Shown here: in pieces, positions 35,145-48,057 of the stretch | How positions within the stretch are numbered: position 1 is the stretch's first letter | Layout: each line of letters opens with the position of its first letter | Assembly (NCBI GenBank): GCA_964006375.1 | Contig: OZ023266.1 | Location: forward strand, 160,955,292-161,019,291 | From: Tillus elongatus | Lineage: Eukaryota; Arthropoda; Insecta; Coleoptera; Cleridae | Direction of reading: 5' to 3' | Length of the DNA stretch: 64,000 bases | Translations under genes and position numbers: made by a program | Notes under the pieces: model-generated | What the model saw: only the letters and a program-made list of their open reading frames with translations | Database searches by the model: none | Told to the model about the DNA's origin: nothing

Positions 35145-35890
35145 CCAGTTACTTTAATACTTTTACAATTATTACGTTTTCAAAAATATTCATTAGTCAA
35201 CCCGATAAACCGGTTTTCCTGTTTTCCGGCAAAAATGTTATTTTAAGCAATCTTTGAAACTAATTATTGTATGTTTCCTAATTTCAAATATTTTTATGAA
35301 CATTTTCCATCATAACACATTTTCTGCGTCCAGACTTTTCCATGAACGAGACCTGGCGAATGGCATGATAATAGTAACTCAGTAAAAAACTTTGGGCAAC
35401 CTGATCTCTGTAATTAATAAGAATGGACAAACCTTTTTAGAGGCTTGACCCAAAAAGTGACAACTGCCATTTATACACAGAAGATAAATTATCTTATAAT
35501 CTTGAATTATCACGAAAATATAACATCAAATTTTTTGAAATATCGAATTGAAAATTCATTATTACTTATCTTGAAAGAGCTAGTACGCACCTGCATAATG
35601 CATATGAATCAAATGATGTATTAAGTAGACTTGACATTATCTTGTAGCCATTCCATAATAAAACATTTAAATATCCCGCCAACGCATTACAAGTCACTGA
35701 TGGTCAGCGTCGACTTTAACTACATATACCAGACTGAACGCTTCGTTGTTCGTGTTGTACGAAAGGAGAGACGGTTAGCACTCCCCTAGACAAGGATGGT
35801 ATAATACATATTGGTTAAGTCAGCACCCTTAACCACAAATTTTTTAATATTTACTGGAAATGTTCAAGTAAGTTGTCTTTTAGCGAATTT
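35145..35890 (+). repeat. Outer inverted repeat, left arm, carrying a U6atac-like copy
   Basis: Inverted relative to 38990-39735. Shared landmarks are aaccggttttcctgttttcc, cagacttttccatgaacg, tttgggcaacctgatctct, aagagctagtacgcacctgc and tcccgccaacgcattacaag, then the snRNA-like sequence. It includes a damaged module M end at about 35310-35340. Confidence 0.85.
35752..35852 (+). ncRNA. U6atac-like snRNA copy 1, internal stem-loop deleted
   Basis: U6atac is the catalytic snRNA of the minor (U12-type) spliceosome. This copy starts gtgttgtacgaaaggagag and continues acggttagcactcccctag and acaaggatgg. From memory, this differs from human U6atac at about three positions over 48 nt. The segment that pairs with the U12-type 5' splice site (aaggagaga) and the AGC triad (ttagcactcc) are present. 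The expected internal stem-loop is missing: aaggatgg runs straight into tataatacata, a small stem (ggttaag / cttaacc) and a T-run. A TATA-like tacatata lies at about -31. Here the loop reads cagcaccc. It is likely a captured, deleted gene copy rather than the functional locus. Confidence 0.75.
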
Positions 35891-36690
<800 letters not shown>

Positions 36691-36902
36691 TAAAGCTCAA
36701 TATATCCGTTATTATACAAGATATGAAAAAATATTGTATACATTAATTATACGGTGTCTTGAGCTACATCTTAAAAAAATATTGCTACAATCACAGGCTG
36801 GCCCATAAGTCGTTGGTGACACAAATAAATTTTTTTAGTCAAAAACGCCTTATGTTTTTGCATTTTCCATCGAAATATAATCCATGTTTGTAAGTTAAGA
36901 AA
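36691..36902 (-). repeat. Module E copy
   Basis: Reverse of the order at 27626: caatatatccgttattatac, gtgtcttgagctacatc, caggctggcccataagtcg, then atcgaaatataatccatg. It links module D to module M. Confidence 0.7.
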
Positions 36903-37216
36903 TTCTGGACGCAGCAAGTGCGTTATGGTAGCGAATTTTGATGAAATGCTTCATATTTGAAAAGCTCAATTTGCTATTAACCTATAAGGTTGACCAAGAA
37001 ACGGATTTTTTCGGTTACACTTTAAGTTTACTTTCGGAAATTTCTGTACGTTTTCAAACAATAAACTTATTTTGATGAAACATGGCACATTGTTTTTACT
37101 ATGTATGTTATACTGGTAATCAAATTTGATGCCTGCTTTCTGAAAAAAAAACACACATATATGCTATTAAAAGCATTTTTATGAAAATTCACTACCATAA
37201 CGCACTTGCTGCGTCC
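36903..37216 (-). mobile_element. Module M element, complete
   Basis: A 314-bp copy in the opposite internal orientation to 32298-32607. Ends are tctggacgcagcaagtgcg and cgcacttgctgcgtcc. Interior words are attaacctataaggttgacc and acatggcacattgttttt. Confidence 0.8.
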
Positions 37217-37550
37217 CCAACTTTTTATCAATTTATTTCATTTGTCCTGTAACTTTTTAACATTTTAAACAAATCCTACAATTCACTTTTCACCCACTTC
37301 TAATTGTCATATTAATTAAAAATTTTGCAGACTACGTAAATTTAATGACCATACAATATTATGGTATTGAAATTGGAAGATCCAAAATGGCGGTGGCAAC
37401 ATGGTGGACGAATTTTGTTATTTATGGTCCGATTCAACTCAAAGTGGATATCTGCGGGTCTTCGGTAGATTAGATTAGGAATTTTAGAAATTTAAAATGG
37501 CCAAGCAAACGTGGTGGTCGAATTTTGTCATTTTTAGTGAATTTTTATTA

Positions 37551-37552
<2 letters not shown>

Positions 37553-37620
<68 letters not shown>
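37553..37620. repeat. (AT)n microsatellite 8
   Basis: A 68-bp tract in the left arm of the inner palindrome. Confidence 0.95.
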
Positions 37621-37623
<3 letters not shown>

Positions 37624-37736
37624 TTTTAACTGACCCTGGATATGGGTTTCGAGGGCCCTAATTCGCGCTCTTTGAGAAAAAAATCCGAAAGTCTTACCAT
37701 CGATACCTCTCTATTAGTGAATTTTCTTAATGCATC

Positions 37737-38430
37737 CCCCTGGATGCACAAACCACAAGAAAAATTTCTCGTTCACACTCCACAAGGGAGTTACGGGACT
37801 AGGAGTGAATAGGGGTGCTGGGCGGAGTAGGTAGTAAAAAGGAAATATGAGCAGAAAATGCAAAGAAAACTGCTTGAAAGCTGTCTATTTGAAGCCATAT
37901 CCCCATTAAACCCTGCCTACCCCGCACAGCACCCCTATTTGTCCCAGTTCACGTAACTTCCTTGGGGAGTATGAACAAGAAGTTTTGCTTGTGGTTTATG
38001 CAACGAGGGTGCTTGTATGCACACGAGAGGGGGAGTAAAATGCCTACGGCGTAGCAGGACCCCCCACCCGATCCCCGGTTCAATAAGTGACAAGGGTGGG
38101 GTTGGGGGGTGGTGTCAGCTTCGTCGTGGGGATTTTTCTTCCTCTTTCGCGTGCATACAACCACCCTCGTTGTATAAACCACAAGAAAAATGTCTTGTTC
38201 ACACCCCCCAAGGAAGTTACGTGAACTGGGACAAATAGGGGGTGCCGTGCGGGGAGGCAGGGTTTAAAGGGGATATGGCTTCAAATAGACAACTTTCAAG
38301 CAGTTTTCTACTCATATTTCCTTTTTACTACCTACCCCGCCCAGCACCCCTATTCACTCCTAGTCCCATAACTCCCTTGAGGGGTGTGAACGAGAAATTT
38401 TTCTTATGGTTTGTGCATCCAGGGGGATGC
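37737..38430. repeat. Foldback (FB) element 2
   Basis: The FB part of the inner palindrome, from tgcatccccctggatgcac to gtgcatccagggggatgca. It lacks the outermost cagattagctcccgaacg words of FB 1 and 3, so it is a slightly shorter version embedded in a larger palindrome. Confidence 0.75.
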
Positions 38431-38539
38431 ATTAAGAAAATTCACTAATAGAGAGGTATCGATGGTAAGACTTTCGGATTTTTTTCTCAAATGAGCGCGA
38501 ATTAGGGCCCTCGAAACCCATATCCAGGGTCAGTTAAAA

Positions 38540-38543
<4 letters not shown>

Positions 38544-38635
<92 letters not shown>
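38544..38635. repeat. (AT)n microsatellite 9
   Basis: A 92-bp tract, the mirror partner of the 68-bp tract at 37553. The length difference shows slippage after the arms formed. Confidence 0.95.
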
Positions 38636-38636
<1 letters not shown>

Positions 38637-38989
38637 TTAATGAAAATTCACTAAAAATGACAAAATTCGACCACCATGTTTGCTTGGCCATTTTTAATTT
38701 CTAAACTTTAACTAAAATTCCTAATCTAATCTACCGAAGACCCGCAGATATCCACTTTTAGTTGAATCGGACCATAAATAACAAAATTCGTCCACCATGT
38801 TGCCACCGCCATTTTGAATCTTCCAATTTCAATACCATAATATTGTATGGTCATTAAATTTACGTAGTCTGCAAAATTTTTAATTAATATGACAATTAGA
38901 AGTGGGTGAAAAGTTAATTGTAGGATTTGTTTAAAATGTTAGAAACTTACAAGACAAACGAACAAAAGTGTTAATAAATTGATTAAAAG

Positions 38990-39735
38990 ACAACTTAGTT
39001 GAACATTTCAAGTAAATATAAAAAAAATTGTGGTTAAGCGTGCTGACTTAACCATATGTATTATACCATCCTTGTCTAGGGGAGTGCTAACCGTCTCTCC
39101 TTTCGTACAACACGAACAACGAAGCGTTCAGTCTGGTATATGTAGTTAAAGTCGACACTGACCATCGGTGACTTGTAAAGCGCTGGCGGGATGTTTAAAT
39201 GTTTTATTATGGAATGGCTACAAGATAATGTCAAGTCTACTTAATACATCATTTGATTCATATGCATTATGCAGGTGCGTACTAGCTCTTTCAAGATAAC
39301 TAATAATGAATTTTCAAATCGATATTCCAAAAAATTTGATGTTATATTTCCGTGGTAATTCAAGATTATAAGATAATTTATCTTCTAAATATAAATGTCA
39401 CTTTTTGAGTCAAGCATCTAAAAAGGTTTGTTCATTCTTATTAATTACAGAGATCAGGTTGCCCAAAGTTTTTTACTGAGTTACTATTATCATGCCATTG
39501 GCCAGGTCTCGTATATGGAAAATAGTCTGGACGCAGAAAATGTGTTATGGTGGAGAATTTTCATAAAAATAGTTTATGATTAGGAAACATACAATAATTA
39601 GTTTCAAAGACTGCTTAAAATAACATATTTGCCGGAAAACAGGAAAACCGGTTTAATCGGGTTGACTAATAATTATTTTTGAAAACAATATAATTTTAAA
39701 AGTATTAAAGTAACTGGAATGAAAATTTACAGGTA
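38990..39735 (-). repeat. Outer inverted repeat, right arm
   Basis: Inverted match of 35145-35890. It ends with gggttgactaataattattt, then aagtattaaagtaactggaa. Confidence 0.85.
39020..39113 (-). ncRNA. U6atac-like snRNA copy 2, internal stem-loop deleted
   Basis: Minus-strand copy starting at 39113 (gtgttgtacgaaaggagag when reverse-complemented). It has the same three differences from the human sequence as copy 1 and the same internal deletion. The terminal stem is intact (ggttaag, loop tcagcacg, cttaacc) and is followed by a run of eight T. About 300 bp of the shared upstream DNA are present. Confidence 0.75.
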
Positions 39736-39859
39736 GCTAGAAGTGAACGCTTGCAAAACCATTACAACGGAGACGCTACGAACGTAAAACAAAACATAAT
39801 AAAAAGATTTAATGTACCTATAAACCAGCAGGAGGGACACCTGTTTAAACATATTTTAA

Positions 39860-40720
39860 AAAGTCTGGACGCAGAAAGTGCGTTATGGTAGCGAATTTAA
39901 AAAAAAAATTTATAGCAAATGTCTTTCTTTGATGAAAGCAGGCATCAAACTTGGTTGCCTATATAGTAGAAACAATGTACCATATTTCATCGAAATAACT
40001 TTATAGTTTGAAAATATATAAACATTTTTTAAAAGTCTGGATGCAGCAAGTGTGTTATGGAAGTGAATTTGCATAAAAATGTTTTTAATAGCAAATGCGA
40101 GCAGGCATCAATCTGATTACCGGTATAGCCTATGTAGTAGAAACAATGTACTATATTTTATCAAAATTACTTATGGTTTGAAAATATACAAGAATTTTCC
40201 GAAAATAAACTTAAATGTTGGTTTCCTAACCAACAAAGCTTACGTTAATAGCAAATTGAGTTATTGAAATTTGAAGGATTTAATGAAAATTCGGTAAATT
40301 TGCAGATTAGCTCCCGAACGCTTTTCACACAATTGTTTTCAGAAACATTACTAGAACCCCATTTGGATGCACAAACCACAAAAACAATTTCTTGTTCACA
40401 CCCCCCAAGGAAGTTACGGGACTGGGAGTGAATAGGGGTGCTGGGCGGGGTAGGTAGTAAAAAGTAAATATGAGCAGAAAATGCGAAGAAAAGCTTGAAA
40501 GCTGTCTATTTGAAGCCATATCCCTATTAAACCGTGGCTACCCCGCACAGCACCTCTATTCGCCCCAGGTCATGTAACTTCATTGAGGGGTATGAACAAG
40601 GAGTTTTTCTTGTGGTTTATGCAACGAGGGTGGTTGTATGCACGCGAGGGGGGAGGGAAAATGCCTACGACGAAGCAGACCCCCCCCCCTCGGTCGACTC
40701 GTGGCAAGGGTGGGGGGTTG
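39860..40720 (+). repeat. Long direct repeat, copy 1
   Basis: Near-identical to 48058-48915. It comprises two module M left ends (at about 39862 and 40033), body words gattaccggtatagcct and caacaaagcttacgttaata, then the left half of an FB element. The shared sequence crosses module boundaries, so the whole block was copied as a unit. Confidence 0.85.
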
Positions 40721-41122
40721 CGGGTGGCTGCTTCGTCGTGGGGATTTTCCTTCCACCTCGCGTGCATACAACCACCCTCGCTGCATAAACCACAAGAAAA
40801 AAGTCTTGTTCCTACCCACCAAGGAAGTTACGGCACCTGGGGGGATAGGGGTGCTGTGCGGGGTAGGCAGGGTTTAAGGGGAATATGGCTTCAAGATGAG
40901 AAACAGACAGCTTTCAAGTCCGTTATATTCGAATTTTGTGCTCATATTTCCTTTTTACTACCTACCCCGCCCAGCACCCCTATTCACTCCTGGTCCCGTA
41001 ACTTCCTTGGGGGGTGTGAACAAGAAATGTTTCTTGGGGTTTGTGGATCCAGGGGGGCCCTAAGCAGGTTTCTGAAAACAATTTTTTGAAAAGCGTTCCG
41101 GAGCTAAACTGCAAATTTACGT
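40288..41122. repeat. Foldback (FB) element 3, both arms
   Basis: The clearest FB element. The left arm starts ggtaaatttgcagattagct, then cccgaacgcttttcac. The right arm ends aaaagcgttccggagc and ctgcaaatttac. The centre at about 40705 is a C-run (accccccccc) facing ggtggggggt. It has no coding capacity; ORFs in it are mirror artefacts. Confidence 0.8.
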
Positions 41123-41300
41123 CCAGATCTTTTTCTTACAAACGCATCATATTTCGATAAAAAAAATGCAAAAATGCATTAACGAATTTGTTCTACGATA
41201 ATTAGCTAAAAAAAATTATAGACCGTTAAACCATAAACTTCACTAAACCCACCGCGAAAGCATCAACTTAACTAAACCAACAGCCAAAGCATCAGAAAAA

Positions 41301-41618
41301 CTTCGGGACGCAGCAAGTGCGTTATGGTAGTGAATTTTCATAAAAATATTTTTAATAGCAAATATGTGTTTTTTTTTTCAGAAAGCATGCATCAAATTTG
41401 ACTACCAGTATAACATATATAGTAAAAACAATGTGCAATGTTTCATCAAAATAACTTTATTGTTTGAAAAGGTACAAAAACTTCCGAAAGTAAACTTAAA
41501 GTGTAACCGAAAAAATCCGTTTCTTGGTCAACCTTATAGGTTAATAGCAAATTGAGCTTTTCAAATATGAAGCATTTAATCAAAATTCGCTACCATAACG
41601 CACCTGCTGCGTCCAGAA
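41301..41618 (+). mobile_element. Module M element, complete
   Basis: A 318-bp copy with ends cttcgggacgcagcaagtgc and cgcacctgctgcgtccag. It is joined upstream to a truncated D tail (taaaccataaacttcac). Confidence 0.8.
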
Positions 41619-41820
41619 TTTCTTTACTTACAAACATGTATTATATTTCGATGGAAAATACAAAAACATAAGGCGTTTTCAACTAAAAAAAAATATTTGT
41701 ATTACCAACGACTTATGGACCATCCTGTGATTGTAGAAATATTTTCTTAAGATGTAGCTCAAGACACCCTATAATTAATGTATACAATTTTTTTTCATAT
41801 CTTGTGGAATAACGGATATA
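41619..41820 (+). repeat. Module E copy
   Basis: Follows module M: tatttcgatggaaaatac, acgacttatggaccatcctg, gacaccctataattaatg, aataacggatatattgag. Confidence 0.7.
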
Positions 41821-42392
41821 TTGAGCTTTATTGATTTTTTACGAACATTCGACAAAAATTATATACAATTAAACGATAAACTATATAGCTAAAACTACTG
41901 CCAAGCATCAGAGAAAGGGTCTATTTGAAATGAATTTTCGGGAAACATTTTAGTAAAATGAAGGATAATGACGGTTGAAACTAAGACTTCAGGGTTTGTA
42001 AAACATTCTTCTTGAGACATTTTCTTTCCATAGCCCGTATTAGATTCAAGTTCTTTGCCTAAATGTTGCGAATATTGACGTTTTAAATTGTCACTTTGAC
42101 GTTTTGAGGAAAACCCCCATTTATTTTTCTTTAAATGCCCATAACTTTTTTGTCTTTTGAGCTACCGCGCTAAATTTTGGTAGGTAATTTAGCTATAGCA
42201 ATATAAAACGTTGTGCCAAATTTGGTTGCCCTTACTTTGTAATTTTTGGAGATATAATTTTTTTTCTAAAGAAAACACAAAATTTTCCGGGAAAACCTCG
42301 GCTGAATTCCCTGGCTAACGAACTTACCCAAGCCACTTACAAAAGGAAGGTATCCACCATATTTTGTCAAAATCGGCCCATTATTTGTTGAG

Positions 42393-42472
<80 letters not shown>

Positions 42473-42600
42473 CATATAAAAATCGAAACTGACCCCAGAG
42501 ATGTGTTCTAGGGGGCCTAATTAGCGCTCATTTGAAGAAATTTTTTCAAAATTCAAAAGTCGGGATGTCCTCATTAGTGAATTTTTTTAAGAAAATATTT
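41821..42600 (-). repeat. Module D copy with microsatellite, reverse
   Basis: Body to head: gcatcagagaaagggtctat, ggttgcccttactttgtaat, ggctaacgaacttacccaag, a microsatellite, ggggcctaattagcgctc, then tcctcattagtgaattttt. Confidence 0.75.
42396..42470. repeat. (AT)n microsatellite 10
   Basis: A 75-bp tract directly after tgagttat. Confidence 0.95.
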
Positions 42601-43186
<586 letters not shown>

Positions 43187-43712
43187 CTTACTTGAACATT
43201 TCCAGTAAATATTAAAAAATTTGTGGTTAAGCGTGCTGACTTAACCATATGTATTATACCATCCTTGTCTAGGGGAGTGCTAACCGTCTCTCCTTTCGTA
43301 CAACACGAACAACGAAGCGTTCAGTCTGGTATATGTAGTTAAAGTCGACACTGACAATCAGTGACTTGTATATGCGTTGGCGGGATATTTGAATGTTTTA
43401 TTATGGAATGGCTACAAGATAATGTCAAGTCTACTTAATACATCATTTGATTCATATGCATTATGCAGGTGCGTACTAGCTCTTTCAAGATAAGTAATAA
43501 TGAATTTTCAAATCGATATTCCAAAAAATTTGATGTTATATTTTCGTGATAATTCAAGATTATAAGATAATTTATCTTCTGGGTATAAATGGCAGTTGTC
43601 ACTTTTTGGGTCAAGCCTCTAAAAAGGTTTGTTCATTCTTATTAATTACAGAGATCAGGTTGCCCAAAGTTTTTTACTGAGTTACTATTATCATGCCATT
43701 GGCCAGGTCTCA
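43187..43712 (-). repeat. U6atac-bearing repeat, copy 3
   Basis: Same orientation as 38990-39735 and similar along its length. It stops at ggccaggtctc, where a truncated forward module D begins. It lacks the module M end found in copies 1 and 2. Confidence 0.8.
43214..43306 (-). ncRNA. U6atac-like snRNA copy 3, internal stem-loop deleted
   Basis: Starts at 43306 on the minus strand. The 48-nt conserved 5' part, the shared internal deletion and the ggttaag/cttaacc stem are as in copy 2. The terminal T-run is present (aaaaaattt on the plus strand). The upstream ~400 bp are conserved, including the TATA-like element. Confidence 0.75.
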
Positions 43713-44190
43713 TTTCCTTTTGCAAATGGCTCGGATAAGTTCGTTAGCCAGGCAAATTGGCCAAATTTTTCCCGGAAAATTTTGCGTTTTCTTTCGGAAA
43801 ATTTTTATATTCCTGGAAATAACAAAGTTAGGGCAACCAAATTTGGTATATGATTTAAGGTAAACTATGTACCAAAGTTTAAATCTGTGAGTTCAAAGCC
43901 AAAAAAGTTATAGGCATTTAAAGAAAAAAGTTCGGGGTTAACCTCTGAAAACGTTAAAATTGGCAACATTTAGACAAGAACCTGAAACGAATACGGGTTA
44001 TCAAGAGAAAATGTCACAAGAAGAGTATTTTACAAACCCTAAAGTCTTAGCTTCAACCGTCATTGTCCTTCATTTTACTAAAATATGTCCAGAAAATTAA
44101 TTTCAAATAGACCCTTTCTCTGATGCTTTGGCTGTAGTTTTAGTTAAAGAGTTTATCGTTTAATGGTTTATAATTTTTAAACTAGGCGCC
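43713..44190 (+). repeat. Truncated module D copy
   Basis: Begins ccttttgcaaatggctcgg and runs to ttaaagagtttatcgttta. No head and no microsatellite. Confidence 0.7.
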
Positions 44191-44209
44191 GTAGAACCCA
44201 TATCCGGGG

Positions 44210-44475
44210 ATGTTTTCTGGTTATATCTGTTTTAATATATACAGAGTGACGCATTTCTACGGTAAAACTCAATATATCCGTTATTATACAAGATAGGGGA
44301 AAAAATTGTATACGTTAATTATAGGGTGTCTTGAGCTGCATCATATAAAATTATTTTTACGATCACAGGATGGGCCATAAGTCGTTGGTTTCGTTTGTTT
44401 AAATCGAACACGCCTTATGTTATTGCATTTTTTGCATTTTCGATCGAAATATAATACATGTTTGTAAGAAAAGAA
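44210..44475 (-). repeat. Module E copy with a terminal-repeat-like start
   Basis: Begins acagagtgacgcatttctac, then caatatatccgttattatac, gtgtcttgagctgcatc and cacaggatgggccataagtc. It leads into module M. Confidence 0.7.
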
Positions 44476-44794
44476 ACTGGGGACGCAGCAAGTGCGTTAT
44501 GGTAGCGACCGTTCACAAAATGTTTCAAACTTCAATAGCTCAATCTGATAAAGTTCGTTGCCCAGTAAACTATTTTTTTCGGGAATATTTTTAATTTATC
44601 ATGGCAAACTTTTGTACATTTTTATTTTTAAACAATAAAGTTATTTTGGTGAAATATGGTACATTGTTTCTGCTATATAGGTTATACTGGTAACCAAATT
44701 TCATGCCTGCTTTCTTTAAAAAAAATACATATTTGCTATTAAAAACATGTTTATGAAAATTCACTACCAAAACGCACTTGCTGCGTCCAGACTT
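44476..44794 (-). mobile_element. Module M element, complete
   Basis: A 319-bp copy; ends are ggggacgcagcaagtgcg and cgcacttgctgcgtccagac. Confidence 0.8.
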
Positions 44795-44933
44795 TTTTTA
44801 ATAATAAAGCTGAGACATCATGTTTCGCTCACCCTGTACATTTAGCTCAAAATCACCTTGGACTATATTTAAATAGATAATTATGATCACAAAAGGATAT
44901 TTGTATAATTTGGTGTACATTATATATTGTGTA

Positions 44934-46779
44934 CAGGGTGATTCTTTATAATGTCGCCCACCTTTAACTTTGTTATTTCAAGTGTCCCAAAAAAATTGAA
45001 AGTATGGTTATGTAGGTGCTAAAAAATACTTTTTTCTACGTATAAAAAAAATTGAAAAATGATCAGTATACACGGAAAACCAAAAAGTTCATTTTTTTTC
45101 AATGGATCACCCTATATATGAATTTATTTTTCGATTCCTCGTAAAATTCTAAGCATAATTTATATAACATACCGTATACTTAAAATGAATAGTTTTTGAA
45201 ATATTCGCATTTGAAACGTTATCATCACAAATTTTATTAAACCAAAACAACTGTTACAAATCAAGAAATCTAACAATAAATAATATAACAAAAACAGTTT
45301 CTAATTAAATATAAAGATGCTCTACCGGGCCTCCATTTTCTTCAACACATTGTATAAGGGTTCTTCGCATTTTCTCTAATGAATCTGTTATGAATGCTGG
45401 GTTATTTTCATTTAAATTAATAATTTCATTCCGTATCAAATCTTTAAGATGATCGAGGTTTTCAATTTGGTTTTCGTATACACGGTTTTTTATATAACCC
45501 CAAAGAAACGCATCCATAGGTGTCAAATCGGGGCTGTTTGCAGGCCATTTAATTGGCGCATTTCTTCCGATCCATTCAGGAAACCTTTCATTTAGGTAAT
45601 TAAGCACAGCACGAATGTTGTGAGGGGATGCTCCATCCTGTTGAAAAATTCTATTTTGTAATATATTTAAAGGCAAATCGTCTAAATATTCTTCGAACTC
45701 GTTTTCCAAGAAATCTAAATAGCGGTATCCATTTGAAACAGTATCAAAAAAATACAAACCGATACCGCGATCGCCCAGGATACCACACCACATATTCACG
45801 GATTGTCGCCTTGGAACTTAAATTCCCTATAAAAATGTGGATTCTCTCTTGCCCATTGTCTAGTATTTTTTCGGTTAAGCATGCCACTAGTAGAAAAGGT
45901 AGACTCGTCAGTCCATAGAACTGTTTTCAAAAAATTGTTATTTATGTTTATTCTGTCTAGAATCAGTTGACAAAATGCGACCCGATCATCTTTTTGCATT
46001 TGGATAAGCTTTGTAGTGAGCTTAATCTTATATGGCTTTAGATTCCATTTTCTTAACGTTCTTTGGACTTTACTGTATGAAGTTCGCTGAATATTCTCTT
46101 GTGTTGCTCTAATGTCTTTGAAATGTTTCTTATGGAATTGTTTGGATTCTCTTCTATAGCAAGTAAAATATTCAATTCTGCATTTTCATCTACGTTCACA
46201 GCAGTTCTTTTTCTCCTTTGTAAATTTGACGTTTCTTGAAACTTTCTATATATAAATGTGAACGTTTTTCGAGTTGGGACATGCATACCGGGATTATCTT
46301 CTATCATATTTCTAATGGCAGCGTGACAATTTAAATTATTTTTAATATAATAACTTAAAATAACTCTTCTTTCTCTGTCTGAGTACGGCATTTTTACTTA
46401 CTAAACTATACAACTACAACAATATTGACAGAATGTCACTGTCAGTTATTGGTTTTCAATTAAAAGCGTGGTATCCTAGGACTTCTTGATTTGTAACAGT
46501 TGTTTAATAAAATATTTGATGATAACGTTTCAAATGCGAATATTTCAAAAACTATTCATTTATAAGTATACGGTATGTTATATAAATTATGCTTAGAATT
46601 TTACGGGGAATCGAAAAATAAATTCATATATAGGGTGATCCACTGAAAAAAATGAACTTTTTGGTTTTCCCTGTATACTGATCATTTTTCAAAATTTTTT
46701 ATACGTAGAAAAAAAGTATTTTTTAGCACCTACATAACCATACTTTCAATTTTTTGGGGCGACATAAAGAATCAGCCTG
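44934..46779 (-). mobile_element. Family C DNA transposon, full length
   Basis: A 1.85-kb Tc1/mariner-like element flanked by TA (44932-44933 and 46780-46781). Terminal inverted repeats are about 330 bp: the left begins cagggtgattctttataatg and the right ends cataaagaatcagcctg. Both carry catactttcaattttttggg-type words and ccgtatac blocks. The ends resemble those of family A (caggctg) only in the first bases. Confidence 0.85.
45305..46391 (-). pseudogene. Family C transposase, two frameshifts
   Basis: Transposase of the DUF4817/DDE type. The ATG at 46391 begins MPYSDRERRVILSYYIKNNL (N-terminal helix-turn-helix), then SNLQRRKRTAVNVDENAELN. Frame changes fall near 46090-46060 and near 45800. 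The middle part has FLKTVLWTDESTFSTSG (first D) and NPHFYREFKFQG. The last part has FQQDGASPHNIRAVLNYL (second D), WPANSPDLTPMDAFLWG (third D, 35 residues after the second) and ends VEENGGPVEHLYI. All three catalytic aspartates remain. Only the frameshifts appear to disable it, so it is one of the younger elements here. Confidence 0.85.
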
Positions 46780-46781
46780 TA

Positions 46782-47339
46782 CGTAGAGTAAACGATGAAT
46801 GTAAGTAGTTTCATTTAATCAAACGGGAAATAGGCCCTGATAACATGGTGTTTTTGACTTGGACGACTAATATAATATACACATATAATCTCAATCAGTT
46901 ACCTCTATTAAACACTCTACATTATGTATTTTATAGTAAGTATGTGTTGTGTATGTATTTCTATCGTATTATATAATATATCAATGGTAAGTTGATCGGT
47001 GAAGGGACCCCTCGACTCCGACAGGTATTGTGGATTGTGGCGGTTGGTGTTAAATCGACGTGATGGGGTAGGTACCACGGTACCGTGGGATAGTAAATGA
47101 GTGTGAGCCCCCATTCCTATACAATATTCCCATCATCTACATATACATATATGCACTCGACCATGGGCGTCCAATTTTCATTATTTCAGTTCAACGAAAC
47201 TTAGGTAAACGTCTTTCAAAACATTTTAAATATAATACGGCGTTAACTGGTTATTATTAACTAGGTTATAAAATTGTTAAAATAAAAAATAACTATATAG
47301 TTGTATGCTTGTCATCTAAATTGTTAAAAATCGCGACAA
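46782..47339. other. Unassigned
   Basis: No recognised element. The 65-residue reverse ORF at 46917-47114 has no family features. Confidence 0.4.
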
Positions 47340-48050
47340 AAAAATAATAATTTCTAATAATAATGGTAGGGTAGTGAATTTTTATAAAAATGTTTTAATG
47401 GCAAATACGTCTTTTTTTAATGAAAGGCATCAAAATTGGTATAACCTACTTAGTAGAAACTGTACTATATTTCATCAAAATAACTTTATTGTTTGAAAAA
47501 GTACAAACATTTTTCGAAAATAAACTTTCCGAGAAAACTGGTTTCGTAGAGAACCTTAGGTTAATAGCAAATTGGGTTATTGAAATTTGAAGCATTTTGA
47601 AAAATAAACTTATTAAAATGTTCCTGAAAAAACTGGTCCGATTTGTTTGGCCACCGAACCCTGTCAAGCCATTTAGACACCTGCCACGATATAATTATCC
47701 ACAACAAATTTTTTGACAAAAAATCAATTAAAAATGTTTGCTTAAAAATTTGCATAGGATTTCTTTTACGAAAATTCACCATTTCTTTACAAAAATTGGC
47801 TCAAGTTATATTACACTAAAATTATATTTTTTACGAAAATTAGCTAAACAAGTAATTTTCACGAAAATAAGAAATAATTTTCTTTTACAATTGCTTATTA
47901 AACATTTAATATCACCAACATTTCACAAAAATCTTACAAAAAATAATTTGCACGGAAACATTAAACAAAATTTGACATTTTTTTTACAGGAAAATTTGCT
48001 AAAAAATTCAAATTATTATATACCTTATCTGTAACTAATTAAAATTGAAA
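47340..48050. repeat. AT-rich repeat related to 26900-27360
   Basis: Shares gtccgattt, ctgccacgatataattat, acgaaaattcaccatttc and cacaaaaatcttacaaaaaa in the same order as 27110-27360. Upstream is a module M-like body (tagcaaattgggttattg). Confidence 0.6.
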
Positions 48051-48057
48051 CAAAAAA

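Larger units (their letters stand above)
37217..38987. repeat. Inner 1.77-kb palindrome
   Basis: Two arms meeting near 38090. The left arm (from 37217) has tttatcaatttatttcattt, catacaatattatggtattg, ccaaaatggcggtggcaac, cgggtcttcggtagattag, a microsatellite, then an FB left half. The right arm carries the same words inverted to about 38987. Identity is high except in the microsatellites and near 37240/38960. The centre is ggggttggggggtgg next to a C-rich mirror. It sits exactly between a module M element and the right arm of the outer inverted repeat. Confidence 0.85.

Noticed and set aside
40583..41089. 168-residue ORF and others in the 34-41 kb and 48-49 kb GC-rich segments
   Set aside because: They lie in palindromic FB repeats and recur in inverted and half copies without conserved frame or domain.
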